Shown in pieces: positions 44,588 through 53,341 of a stretch of DNA of 64,000 nt. The DNA comes from Clostridium yunnanense. GTDB lineage: Bacteria > Bacillota > Clostridia > Clostridiales > Clostridiaceae. Location: positions 310,001 to 374,000 of the forward strand of contig NZ_JAENHN010000037.1 of the NCBI RefSeq assembly GCF_016595795.1, given 5' to 3'. Made by a program: the position numbers and the translations under genes. The notes below the pieces were generated by a model that was given only the letters and a program-made list of their open reading frames with translations, was not told the origin of the DNA and ran no database searches. Positions within the stretch are counted from its first letter, which is position 1. The number at the start of each line of letters is the position of its first letter.

Positions 44588-44685
44588 GAAAGTTTGTACA
44601 AGCTCCACTAGCCCTCCATAATCTCCTTCAATGGTCATATTATTACAGGCTCCCAAAGCTTGCACAAACTCTTTTAATAAATTTA
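44588..44685. repeat. Hairpin element E3
   Basis: AGTTTGTACAAGC pairs with GCTTGCACAAACT; its single A-C mismatch is G-U on the minus strand. Same frame as E1 and E2 (GGAAAGTTTG ... CAAACTCTTT), inner AGCC/GGCT and CCAT/ATGG stems. Confidence 0.7.
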
Positions 44686-44852
44686 TTTTAAATTAGAAGT
44701 AATTAAAACGGCTAATGAATAAATTAAGAAAAACTCAAATTTATAATAAGGTTTCAACATTTATATCTGAATATTTCTTAGCACATTTATATTTTTATGT
44801 GCCCAGTCAAATCATATCTTAATACTATATAGGTTTTATATTGCAGAGAGTT

Positions 44853-44999
44853 TCAATATTCTTTGTACATCATAGCTTCTTTGATGAGACTTGCCCAATA
44901 CTCTATTTCTTCATGTGTTTTTGACTTTATATTAATAATTGTCTTTTTTTTAGGCTTCAGTGCAACCCTTTTATTTTTATTCTTGATCATTGCCATCAT
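44853..44999 (-). CDS. 48-residue basic protein
   Basis: ATG at 44999 (two tandem ATGs) with GGGGGAA upstream; stop TGA at 44853-44855. Product MMAMIKNKNKRVALKPKKK followed by TIINIKSKTHEEIEYWASLI and a short tail: strongly basic N-terminus, then an amphipathic helix. The size and pattern suggest a small DNA-binding or regulatory protein of the accessory region. Function unknown. Confidence 0.55.
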   Translation of the reverse strand: MMAMIKNKNKRVALKPKKKTIINIKSKTHEEIEYWASLIKEAMMYKEY

Positions 45000-45193
45000 A
45001 GTTCCCCCTGCATATTACTTATAATATAGAATATGCAAATAGGACGCTTTTAGTATAAAATACATAAACACTTCATTAAAAAACTACACCTTTTTTTCTT
45101 TTGGAAGGTTTGTAAAGGCTTAGGTAGACTTAACTTTGAATAAAAAGGTTAATATTGGTAAATAATCTTTTTATGAAAGGAGTTTGATATTGT

Positions 45194-45550
45194 TTGCTAT
45201 CACTGTTAAGGTCATATGATTTAGAAAGCGTTAAAAAAAAGTTTATTATTTTATATATATTAAATATCACTGACATTCTATTTACATTAATTCTTGTCAA
45301 TTCAGGATACTTTTTTGAAGCAAACCTGCTTCTATGTAATATAATAAATAATCCTTTTTTATGCACAATTATAAAGGTTGTTTTACCATTATTTCTTTTG
45401 TTTTTCCTATATAAATCCATGCAAAAAGCAAATGAGTCTCAACTTATATTGGGCAAAAAATTTATACATTTAGGATTATTATTATATGTAATAATAAATA
45501 CCATTCATATAATTTCTATAATTGTGCTTTCCAGCATACTTATAAATTAA
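45194..45550 (+). CDS. DUF5658-like small membrane protein
   Basis: 118 residues, likely from TTG 45194 (AAAGGAG about 11 nt upstream). Four hydrophobic helices. The first carries LYILNITDILFTLILVNSGYFFEANLLL, the N-x-x-D-x-x-F-T ... E-A-N pattern of DUF5658, common in clostridia and bacilli with unknown role. The charged loop MQKANESQLILGKK joins helices 3 and 4. Closed by the terminator at 45591-45640. A long open frame exists on the opposite strand but looks like an antisense shadow. Confidence 0.65.
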   Translation: MLSLLRSYDLESVKKKFIILYILNITDILFTLILVNSGYFFEANLLLCNIINNPFLCTIIKVVLPLFLLFFLYKSMQKANESQLILGKKFIHLGLLLYVIINTIHIISIIVLSSILIN

Positions 45551-45590
45551 TCATTCTGAAATCTATAAATAAAATTTAACCTAATTATAT

Positions 45591-45640
45591 AACCCCTTAT
45601 AAGATGCAATTAAAATTACATCTTATAAGGGGTTGGTTTA
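45591..45640. terminator. Bidirectional terminator
   Basis: AACCCCTTATAAGATG (45591-45606) pairs with its exact complement at 45619-45634. It separates the DUF5658 gene from the convergent amidase gene. Confidence 0.85.
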
Positions 45641-45698
45641 ATAAGTAATATTATCTATTTCTATTACAGCACTTACTTATATATATACTTGAAATATT

Positions 45699-46400
45699 CT
45701 ATTTGATTAAAATTTTCTGTCCTATATAGATAATATCAGCATTTGATATATTATTAAGTGAAGTTATTTTTTGAACAGTAGTGCCATACCTTTTAGCAAT
45801 TGAACATAAGGTATCACCTCTTACCACTGTGTAATAATTAGGTTGCTCAGCAGGATTATTACGCTCCGATGAATTTAATTCAAAGGCATTACAAATCCCT
45901 TTAAATATTGCTTCTGCCATACTCTCTGGATTATAATTATTCATATCAATAGGGCTATCACAAAAAGCACATTCTATAAGTATCGCAGACATATTAGTGT
46001 TTTTTAGAACAAACAAATCATTTCTTGACTTAACTCCCCTATTCGTAAAACCTAACTTTGCAATCTCAGGAAGAATTATTTTAGCAACTTCTTCAGCTCT
46101 CCCTCCTGGGATACACAATATCTCTGATCCATGACCTCCAGTACATAAATTATGATGAATGGAAATAAAGAAATCAGCATTGTTATTATTTGCTGCTTCA
46201 ACTCTCTTATTTAAAGAGTCATATAAGCTTATTGCTCTACTTGGAGTACAGTTAATAACAGTCAAACCTGCAGCTCTGCATTTTTCTATAAGCTTTGTTC
46301 CTACCTCATAATTAAGCTCATTTTCTGATCTTATACCTACTGCTCCCCCATCAAACTGCACATTGTGGCCTATATCTATAGCTAGTTTTGATATTTTCAT
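45699..46400 (-). CDS. N-acetylmuramoyl-L-alanine amidase with LysM
   Basis: 233 residues; ATG after AAAAGGAGG. Residues 5-175 are an Amidase_3 domain: LAIDIGHN (zinc His), ENELNYEVG (zinc Glu), [10 protein letters not shown] (zinc His), [12 protein letters not shown] (catalytic Glu). Residues about 188-233 are one LysM unit ([30 protein letters not shown] ... GQKILIK). No signal peptide, as in phage-type endolysins and forespore/mother-cell lysis amidases. It is divergent from a sigma factor gene with only 67 nt between the starts, and a 32-nt palindrome in that gap holds a GGCATATA box on each strand. It probably belongs to that sigma factor's regulon and releases or lyses the cell wall. 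Confidence 0.9.
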   Translation of the reverse strand: MKISKLAIDIGHNVQFDGGAVGIRSENELNYEVGTKLIEKCRAAGLTVINCTPSRAISLYDSLNKRVEAANNNNADFFISIHHNLCTGGHGSEILCIPGGRAEEVAKIILPEIAKLGFTNRGVKSRNDLFVLKNTNMSAILIECAFCDSPIDMNNYNPESMAEAIFKGICNAFELNSSERNNPAEQPNYYTVVRGDTLCSIAKRYGTTVQKITSLNNISNADIIYIGQKILIK

Positions 46401-46419
46401 GAATATCTACCTCCTTTTC

Positions 46420-46451
46420 CTAAGATATATGCCGACTGGCATATATCTTAG
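46420..46451. promoter_or_regulatory. 32-nt palindrome between amidase and sigma genes
   Basis: CTAAGATATATGCC (46420-46433) and GGCATATATCTTAG (46438-46451) are perfect inverted copies around GACT. Each arm carries the GGCATATA box seen before the DUF1659, DUF2922, YvrJ and RHH genes, one facing each divergent gene. It may be a bidirectional promoter core or an operator. Confidence 0.6.
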
Positions 46452-46467
46452 TTGAGAGGTGATATTT

Positions 46468-47046
46468 ATGGATTATAAACACATTGAAAATCTAGTACTG
46501 CTTTGTAAGGCAAATAATGAAGAGGCTAAAGAGACATTGGTTTCAGAGTTCAATCCGCTTATAATAAATCTTTCTAAGAAATCTTTTATAAGTGGATATG
46601 AATTTGATGATATAAAAAATGAATGTTATAGAACTTTATTTAATTGTATTAAACTCTATAATCCAGAAAAGCATAGATTTGTTGCTTATGCTACTAATGC
46701 CATGAAAAATTCAGTTAATTGCCTTATTAGAAAGTCTATAAGAAGACAAAGAACTGACGGATCTAATGTAGTGGTATTAGATAATGAAACGGAAAACATC
46801 CTTAGAAGTGATATGAATTTTGTTGAAGATATTATTTGTCAAAATCAATTGAAAGCAAAGATAAACTCTGTTATTAATACTCTTGATAGAGATGAAGTAG
46901 ATTTTATAAAACACTTTTTTTATAATGGCTATTCTATGAAAAAGTATGCTGAATTTAAGAAAATCCCCTATTTTAAAGTAGTTGAAAAAAAAGTAACTAT
47001 ACTTAATAAAATAAAAAATTTACTTACTGAAAGTCATCTATCTTAA
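46468..47046 (+). CDS. RNA polymerase sigma factor (UviA/TcdR- or SigO-like)
   Basis: 192 residues from the ATG at 46468, after GAGAGGTGA. Region 2 reads ENLVLLCKANNEEAKETLVSEFNPLIINLSKKSF and EFDDIKNECYRTLFNCIKLYNPEKHRFVAYATNAMKNSVNCLIRKSIRR. Region 4 is a helix-turn-helix (LDRDEVDFIKHFFYNGYSMKKYAEFKKIPYFKVVEKKVTILNKIKNLL). The size and region-2 style fit the small alternative sigma factors that clostridia use for toxin/bacteriocin genes, or the SigO-like sets linked to YvrJ in Bacillus. It is divergent from a LysM amidase and shares its upstream box. The most likely targets are the DUF1659-DUF2922, YvrJ and amidase genes. Confidence 0.82.
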   Translation: MDYKHIENLVLLCKANNEEAKETLVSEFNPLIINLSKKSFISGYEFDDIKNECYRTLFNCIKLYNPEKHRFVAYATNAMKNSVNCLIRKSIRRQRTDGSNVVVLDNETENILRSDMNFVEDIICQNQLKAKINSVINTLDRDEVDFIKHFFYNGYSMKKYAEFKKIPYFKVVEKKVTILNKIKNLLTESHLS

Positions 47047-47107
47047 ATAAAAGCAATTGGAGGACTTATTATATTGAACATACACTATAAATTAGTTAAA
47101 ATTTTAA

Positions 47108-47135
47108 AAAAAGAGAACCCTGAACTCTCAGGGTT
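47108..47135 (-). terminator. Terminator of the HTH-HNH gene
   Basis: On the minus strand AACCCTGA pairs with TCAGGGTT, followed by CTCTTTTTTT. Confidence 0.7.
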
Positions 47136-47240
47136 TACAAATTATATTCTAAGGCTCATGTTAATAATCCACTAAAAATCATTATATTGTTTCTATACTC
47201 ACAAATTCTAAATAATTTTCACTTCGTAAAGTTTCAAAGA

Positions 47241-48593
47241 CTAACTAATCCCATAGTAGTTCTTTAATTCTTCAAATTCAACTTGAATACCTGCCTTTTC
47301 TAATAATTCCTTTCTGTCATCATAAAGCCTTCTTAAAATTGGCTCTCTCTCCGAATCTATTCCATAATGAAGACAATTGTGACAATTGCTGCACAAGCTA
47401 CATATATTTTCTTCTACATCCAATGAATATTGAAAATCATTATAAGCACTAATAGGAATAAGGTGGTGTGGTTCAGTATATTTTTTCTTACTACTCTTTC
47501 TGGTAAAAGTTAAATGCATACTATCAATTTCACATGCATATCCAGCTAATTTTAATGCTCTTGCTGAAACTGCTGCATCTCTAGGGTATCTTTCTGTACC
47601 ATTTTTATCTTTTATTGAATTTTTCTTATCTTTAGGTTTTTTATCATAGTCATAATCTTCATCAGCAATATTATTATCTTTAATTATATCGTTGATTTTT
47701 TCGTTTACACTATTCTCATCTATTAATTTTCCTTGATTAAATGCCCTAACATATCTATAGAATTCCTCAATGCTTCTATTTCCAATTATGCCTGAAATCT
47801 CCTCATACACAGACATCATATTTCTAAGATCATCCATTAACTTATTATCATCTGGTATTTTGTTTAAATCATAATATACACCTGCTATATGGCCTGCCAT
47901 GTACCCTTTGCCTAAAGGGCCAACTGCTTTTAGATCTATTGAATTTCTGTAATTACTAGGTATTGTATTACATATATCCAGCAAATATTTTGATACTTTT
48001 TCAATTTCAGTTTTTGCTCCTTTTGAACCAATTTCATTCTTAAAGTATGTAAAGCCTTGATTTAAACTCAAATACAATCCTTTCATGTCAGCAGTAAATA
48101 AGTAAACTAAATAAACTCCTTTTGTTGCAGTTTCTGTTATACTTTTCTTTAAAACTGCTATCCATGGAATTTCTGCAAACTGCCCCTTACCAGCTGATCC
48201 TGAAACTAAATAATTTGAGGAATTGATATTTGCCCTATTTAATATTAACTTTGGTAGTTCCCTAACTATCATTTTTGCTATAGGATTATTTGAAAAATCA
48301 TTTTTTGCCTCAATTAAATAATTTTTAGCTATATTTTTAAAATATATTGAAACAGAATCATTCGCAGATTCACTTGTTTTTTTTACGTTATTACTTCCAT
48401 CTGAATAAACAATATCACTGATATCAACTTCCAAGGTCCTTGCAACTTCCATTAAATCATCTATATTGATTCCTTGCTCACCTCTTTCAATCTTACTAAG
48501 CTTTGAAACTGGCCAATTCAAATGCATACTTACTTCTTGAATTGATATTTTTTTTTCTAATCTAATTTTTTTAATTTCTCTCCCTATTTCCAT
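47241..48593 (-). CDS. HTH-MrcB_N-HNH restriction-type protein
   Basis: 450 residues from the ATG at 48593 (AAGAGGTG upstream); an ATG six codons earlier has no site. Three domains: an XRE helix-turn-helix (IGREIKKIRLEKKISIQEV, LSKIERGEQGINIDDL) at 1-65; a MrcB N-terminal-type (DUF3578) DNA-binding domain at about 95-285 (IPWIAVLKKSITETATKGVYLVYLF, YLSLNQGFTYFKNEIG); and a C-terminal HNH nuclease (ARALKLAGYACEIDSMH, EPHHLIPISAYNDF, CSLCSNCHNCLHYG) at about 370-450. McrB-type N-domains sense modified cytosine, so this looks like a one-chain type IV restriction enzyme with a regulatory HTH. The gene at 48931 may be its partner. Confidence 0.82.
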   Translation of the reverse strand: MEIGREIKKIRLEKKISIQEVSMHLNWPVSKLSKIERGEQGINIDDLMEVARTLEVDISDIVYSDGSNNVKKTSESANDSVSIYFKNIAKNYLIEAKNDFSNNPIAKMIVRELPKLILNRANINSSNYLVSGSAGKGQFAEIPWIAVLKKSITETATKGVYLVYLFTADMKGLYLSLNQGFTYFKNEIGSKGAKTEIEKVSKYLLDICNTIPSNYRNSIDLKAVGPLGKGYMAGHIAGVYYDLNKIPDDNKLMDDLRNMMSVYEEISGIIGNRSIEEFYRYVRAFNQGKLIDENSVNEKINDIIKDNNIADEDYDYDKKPKDKKNSIKDKNGTERYPRDAAVSARALKLAGYACEIDSMHLTFTRKSSKKKYTEPHHLIPISAYNDFQYSLDVEENICSLCSNCHNCLHYGIDSEREPILRRLYDDRKELLEKAGIQVEFEELKNYYGIS

Positions 48594-48930
48594 AAAACAC
48601 CTCTTAAACATAAATCTTATTTTTTCATCTTAATATCCAAGTTTATTAACCATCAAATTTTAATTGTTAGCTAATACTTTAATTCTTTTTACAATCATTT
48701 ATTTTCATATATAAGTCATTTTTGTACATTTCATAGATTAACGTATTATTGTAACATTATGAAATATCTCCTATTGTCAAAAAATTTGTAGTATTATTTA
48801 TCCAAGTAACAGATAAGAATCTACTATAATTACACTTTTGATTCGTTTTAATTTTATAAAAAATTGGCATTTAGTTAGTTTAAAATAAATTATTACCACC
48901 ACTACACTAAATACCAAGTTTATTTATTAT
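48594..48930. other. Intergenic region
   Basis: AT-rich, between two same-strand restriction-like genes; probably contains the promoter of the HTH-HNH gene. No clear element is recognised. Confidence 0.4.
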
Positions 48931-49410
48931 CTATATACTATTATATATATCTTCAGTAATCTCACATAAATATTTTCCTTGATTAAGTCTACCATTTATG
49001 TCGAAAGGATAAAATTTAAGAATTTTCCCCCTCTCATTTTCAATTAAGTCCCAATTAATCATTGAAAACTCCTTGACTTCTCTTCTCCTATTTCCTGTGT
49101 ATTTAGTGAAATTTTTTAATTCAACTTTATAATATTCTTCTCTTCCTCCCCAATCCTCTGGTTTAGGTGGAGGAGAACTAACAATCGCAGTCTTTGTTGC
49201 AATTTGAGACTCTCCATCAACGAATGTCTTGCCATCAATATCTCTAGCAAAATGAACGATAATATCCCCAACACTTACCTCGGTCATATTCTCATAAATC
49301 TTCTTACCTTCTGTATCTTTAGTAGGACTCCATAAATAGTTACCATACTCCCAATTTGCTCCCCCATGTGGATATACATTTGTAATTTCAACCCAATATC
49401 TTTTTCTCAT
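48931..49410 (-). CDS. EVE/PUA-like domain protein
   Basis: 159 residues from the ATG at 49410 (AAAGGGGG about 9 nt upstream); an ATG at 49419 abuts that site. MRKRYWVEITNVYPHGGANWEYGNYLWSPTKD, EVSVGDIIVHFAR and the aromatic LIENERGKILKFYPFDI resemble PUA-superfamily modified-base readers (EVE, YTH-like, ASCH), which often accompany McrB/HNH-type restriction proteins. No nuclease motif. Together with the MrcB_N-HNH gene downstream on the same strand it could form a two-gene modification-dependent defence unit. The fold assignment is by pattern only. Confidence 0.6.
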   Translation of the reverse strand: MRKRYWVEITNVYPHGGANWEYGNYLWSPTKDTEGKKIYENMTEVSVGDIIVHFARDIDGKTFVDGESQIATKTAIVSSPPPKPEDWGGREEYYKVELKNFTKYTGNRRREVKEFSMINWDLIENERGKILKFYPFDINGRLNQGKYLCEITEDIYNSI

Positions 49411-49775
49411 AAATATCATCCCCCTTTATAATGTTATTGAAAAATAATTTTTAATTATCTTTCACTTATATAATACTATAATTTTACTATTATGTAAAGA
49501 CGTTTTTTTCTTTTTTAGCTTTTATTTTTTAGATAAATTAGAAAAAAACGTTCTGTTATATAAAATATTATTTACCTTTTGATAAAATTTATCATTCACA
49601 GACAAATCGCTTTATATGCTGATATATATGCGTTATATTGACCTTATATTCATAAACCGCTAACTGTATTAGCGTTAATTAATTGTGAATTATGATTCTA
49701 AACTGCTGATTTAATTATACAAAAAAAGGTGACGTTATAGTTGGATTTTTCGAATTTTTAAAGCTCCTAATACAA
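49411..49775. other. Gene-free stretch before element R copy 2
   Basis: AT-rich, with a small CGCTAA/TTAGCG hairpin at about 49659-49675. No genes seen. Confidence 0.4.
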
Positions 49776-49951
49776 GCTTGTGCATTTGGGCGTAGCCGCT
49801 AAACATTGTTTTGTGCAGTGTACAAGCTGGACCTAAGAGGAATGCTTAAGAGCAGCTTGTAAATAGGACTGGCATTGACCTAATAATCTGCTTAAAAGCG
49901 CCTGTCCTATGTCATTGCTACAAAACAACATGTTTGGCGAAGTGTGCAAGC
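49776..49951 (+). ncRNA. Structured element R, copy 2
   Basis: 176 nt, reverse-oriented relative to copy 1 at 44125. Plus-strand stems: GCTTGTGCA/TGTGCAAGC (two G-U pairs), CGCTAAACA/TGTTTGGCG (one G-U), TTGTTTTGT/ACAAAACAA, TACAAGCTG/CAGCTTGTA and ATAGGAC/GTCCTAT. On the other strand these G-U pairs would be C-A mismatches, so the plus strand is the likely RNA here. Relative to copy 1 at least two stems change on both sides while pairing is kept. Strict loop conservation includes CTTAAGAG-type caps and the ATTGACCT segment. Not recognised as a known class. Confidence 0.65.
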
Positions 49952-50323
49952 TTAAAACCAAGTGATGGTTTCTGGAGCAATACATCTATAAATCTATGAA
50001 ATTGTGTGGAATAAGGGAGGGAAAGCATAGATAGGTTATTTACATATAGTAAAGGTAGTGGGCATTAATTTAAGACTTTTTTGTAGGACAAATTAGTTTA
50101 GTTGCATATAGAGTTAGTAGGACTCACTTGTAAAAAAATAATCTTACGATGAGAGTTTAGTCTTTAGATTATTTTTTTAGGGGTGAGTTTTAGTTTAGGA
50201 GCTGTTTGGATGTTATGATGATTGTCATAGAAAAAAGTGTCATTACTAAACTATAACTTATTGCTCTAAAAAATAAAGTGTACTAAGACTTCTATCTAGT
50301 ACACCCTTCAGCATTACACCTAA
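49952..50323. other. Tract with G-rich motif and two hairpin terminators
   Basis: GGGAGGGAAAGC (about 50024-50035) sits in the loop of an ATCTATG/CATAGAT hairpin. A long stem at 50132-50178 (AAAAAAATAATCT/AGATTATTTTTTT, extended by ACTCAC/GTGAGT) is a bidirectional terminator. GTGTACTA/TAGTACAC (50278-50304) plus a minus-strand T run ends the helicase gene. Confidence 0.65.
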
Positions 50324-53077
50324 TTACGTTTTTTGCTTTTTTACACCATTAGTTTTATCTATTTTTAAAGTATGGTTACAATATGGATAGTTAGTACATC
50401 CATAAAACTCACCATATCGCCCAGGCCGTTTAACCATATATCCACCACAAACACTACACTTTATATGATTATCTAAAATCTCTACATGTTTAGAGCTTAA
50501 ATCACAAAATGGATAATTACTACACCCCAAAAATCTACTATTATCCTTTGAGTTTTCTCTTATTATAAGGAAACCTTTCTGACATCTTGGGCAATTTGGA
50601 GCTTTCTCAACTACTTCGACATGTGTTGAATGCTCGTATTGCACATCAAACTTTTTTGCCAATTCTTCTGTAAAAGTAGATTGTCGATTGATTGGAACTA
50701 AAAGATAAGTAGAATTCTTTGTTCTTGTAAGTGCTACATAAAATAGTCTTCTTTCTTCAGCAAAATCGAATCTATCCAAATCTGTTAATACTAGTGATAA
50801 TACCGGATCATCAGCTATTTTATTTGGAAGTCCAGTCAACTTGTTCATAAGATTAATTATAATAACATTATCTGCTTCCAACCCTTTTGAACGATGCATT
50901 GTTAGAAAATTCATCTTCAATTTAGGATATTGCTTGCATTTAACTAAAACCTGGCCATTTGATTTATTTAACTTAAACTCTTTACCTAATTCACCTTTAT
51001 CCATTTCTATTACATCAATATCGAAATTATTTCTGCCTAGTATTGTTATTTGTGCATCTTCACCAAAGTTATTTACTATTTCATCTATAACTTTTCTAAA
51101 TGCAGGATATATATCATTTTCATAGTTTATCATCCTAATTGGATTGCTATGATGTTTATTAGATTTAAGGTCTTTTTTCAACTGTTTTGGATTTTTCATA
51201 ATAAAATTACCTGCAATATTGACTAACTCTTGAGAATTTCTATATGTATTTTCAATCTTTAACAACTCATAATTTCCCAAATATGTTTTAAAGTTTGTGA
51301 ATAAATCGATATCACTTCCGGCGAATCTATAAATAGATTGCCAATCATCCCCTACACACATAATCTTTGCATTTGTTTTATTTCTTATTTCTTTAATAAG
51401 ATTAAATCTACTCATTGAAATGTCTTGGTACTCATCAATAATTATATATTTATATTTAAACTCTTGTTTATTTTCCTTTACGATATTTGTAGCTTCATTA
51501 ATCATATCATTAAAATCAATTAATCCATTCTCATCAAGATACTCTTGATACTTGACATAAATAGGTTTCACTATATCCAAAAATCTACAGCTTCGATTAC
51601 GTAAAAATATATTATCAATCTTATCGGAACTCTTTTGTAGTTCAGTAAAGCTTTCTAATGAATATCCATTTGATTTAAAAAGAGCAATAAATGTAGCTAT
51701 AAGTTTTTTAAATTCTCTAAAGTACTTATCATCAAAATCATTAAATACTTTTACATAAATTTCTTGTAAATCAGGTTGTTTAAATTCTACTTTATTCTGC
51801 TTCAGTACTTCCTCTAATTTAGAAAGTAGAATGCCCTCATTATTATAGTAAGAATAAGTTTCCAACAGTATAGTTCTATTTTTCCTATGCGTCTCCCTCT
51901 TCCAGTTGATTCCATCTAGGTACTTTTGTTCTTCAATTTTACTTAACCATGGAACTTTATTGTCTTTTGTTATACCAAAATGCTCTAAGTATATATCGTA
52001 ATCATTTAAATAAAAATCTGGTCTATAATGTTTTCTATATTTATCATCAGATTCATATGGGTATTTTCGTTCATATGTATACTTAATCCCATTAAGGAAT
52101 AAGTAATTAGCTATCATTAACTCCTCTAAGCTCTTAACAGTCTCGCCTTGTAAGGTGTGTTTATTACTCTTTAATTCATCTAATTTCTCTTGAATATCTC
52201 TGTTCATATCAACTTTGCCTTTAAGTGTTTCAAAGTCAACATTTCTATAATAGTCATAACATTCACCTAAGTTGTCAAATTTCTGAAAATCATTAGGTAT
52301 GTTTAAATAGTAACTAAAAAATATAATTAATGACTTTATCTGATCTTTATCATTATATATACTATCTTTGAAATAAGATTCTACGATACTGTTTAACTCT
52401 TCTGATATATCTGGTCTATTTTTTCTTTGTTTTGTTATGATATCAAGTCCTAGCTTATGGAATGTCTTAGCTTCCACTTCAATTCCCAACTTCTGAGATA
52501 TTCTTTGATACATCTCTTCTGCTGCTTTTCTAGTGAATGAAATCAACAAAATTTCATCTGATAATACATTTTTTCTATCTATCAAATATTTTACTTTTGC
52601 AGATATGGTTAGCGTTTTTCCACTTCCTGCTCCTGCTAATACTAAGTTATTCATCTCGTCAACAACTACTGCTCTTCGTTGCTGACCGTCAAGTGATTTT
52701 CCATCTAGATTATCAAATAAATCTATATTTCTCTCCAATTCATTTGTTACATACTCTTCATTCCACTGTTTTATAAAATGATCAAAATTACAATAAATAC
52801 GCTTAAATTCAAGCACCTTTGAATTCTTTATATTACAATATGGTTTCTTAGTAAAAAACTCAAAAATTGTTTTATAGCCTTTTAATAATTTGTCTCTTAT
52901 TATGTATGTAAAATAATCTTCTTTTGCAACTTCAATTTCTTTGAAAAACTTTTCTATTTCCTTTATATTTTGTATAACATCAGGAGCCTTTTTAATGCTA
53001 ATATTTCTTATTAGATTAATCACTGATACTACTACAACTATTCCAATTATTATTATAAAGTACTCATACCCTTTCAT
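50324..53077 (-). CDS. HelD-like superfamily 1 helicase with nuclease-like insert and zinc fingers
   Basis: 917 residues; ATG after AGAGGTAATTC. An N-terminal membrane helix (YFIIIIGIVVVVSVINLI) is followed by a basic region and the SF1 motor: LDGQQRRAVVVDE, Walker A LAGAGSGKTLT, ISFTRKAAEEMYQRI, AKTFHKLGLDII, Walker B YIIIDEYQDIS, GDDWQSIYRFAGSDIDLF, LTMHRSKGLEADNVII and FYVALTRTK. Between motifs Ia and II an insert of about 110 residues (ELMIANYLFLNGIKYTYERKYPY ... RPDFYLNDYDIYLEHFG) has a PD-(D/E)-x-K-like pattern. The C-terminus has two topoisomerase-type C4 zinc fingers (CPRCQKGF ... CSNYPFC; CSVCGGYM ... CTNYPYC). Resembles helicase IV, probably in DNA repair or mobile-element defence. 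Confidence 0.87.
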   Translation of the reverse strand: MKGYEYFIIIIGIVVVVSVINLIRNISIKKAPDVIQNIKEIEKFFKEIEVAKEDYFTYIIRDKLLKGYKTIFEFFTKKPYCNIKNSKVLEFKRIYCNFDHFIKQWNEEYVTNELERNIDLFDNLDGKSLDGQQRRAVVVDEMNNLVLAGAGSGKTLTISAKVKYLIDRKNVLSDEILLISFTRKAAEEMYQRISQKLGIEVEAKTFHKLGLDIITKQRKNRPDISEELNSIVESYFKDSIYNDKDQIKSLIIFFSYYLNIPNDFQKFDNLGECYDYYRNVDFETLKGKVDMNRDIQEKLDELKSNKHTLQGETVKSLEELMIANYLFLNGIKYTYERKYPYESDDKYRKHYRPDFYLNDYDIYLEHFGITKDNKVPWLSKIEEQKYLDGINWKRETHRKNRTILLETYSYYNNEGILLSKLEEVLKQNKVEFKQPDLQEIYVKVFNDFDDKYFREFKKLIATFIALFKSNGYSLESFTELQKSSDKIDNIFLRNRSCRFLDIVKPIYVKYQEYLDENGLIDFNDMINEATNIVKENKQEFKYKYIIIDEYQDISMSRFNLIKEIRNKTNAKIMCVGDDWQSIYRFAGSDIDLFTNFKTYLGNYELLKIENTYRNSQELVNIAGNFIMKNPKQLKKDLKSNKHHSNPIRMINYENDIYPAFRKVIDEIVNNFGEDAQITILGRNNFDIDVIEMDKGELGKEFKLNKSNGQVLVKCKQYPKLKMNFLTMHRSKGLEADNVIIINLMNKLTGLPNKIADDPVLSLVLTDLDRFDFAEERRLFYVALTRTKNSTYLLVPINRQSTFTEELAKKFDVQYEHSTHVEVVEKAPNCPRCQKGFLIIRENSKDNSRFLGCSNYPFCDLSSKHVEILDNHIKCSVCGGYMVKRPGRYGEFYGCTNYPYCNHTLKIDKTNGVKKQKT

Positions 53078-53170
53078 TTGAATTACCTCTCATCTGAATA
53101 ATTTTTAAGACAATATTTATATTATATATTAAGTATGAATTATTTCCCATAAAATTCAATTATAGTTATA

Positions 53171-53210
53171 AAAAATAAAGATAGGTTTCCATAACCTACC
53201 TTTATTTAAA
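53171..53210 (-). terminator. Terminator of the first DUF1659-DUF2922 operon
   Basis: On the minus strand AAATAAAGGTAGGTT pairs with AACCTATCTTTATTT, then TTTTA. It lies 130 nt past the DUF2922 stop. Confidence 0.75.
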
Positions 53211-53341
53211 ATAGAGTTTTATCTTAGACTATCAAGCAAATGTAGTATATATTATTCTACCTATACTAAATACAAATTAATGCCCTAAGAATCTTTTTCT
53301 ATTTATATTCTATTAAATTTTGATTTAGCTTATCTTATTAA

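Noticed and set aside
45130-45420. 96-codon frame opposite the DUF5658 gene
   Set aside because: Antisense to a recognisable membrane protein; no site and no family features.
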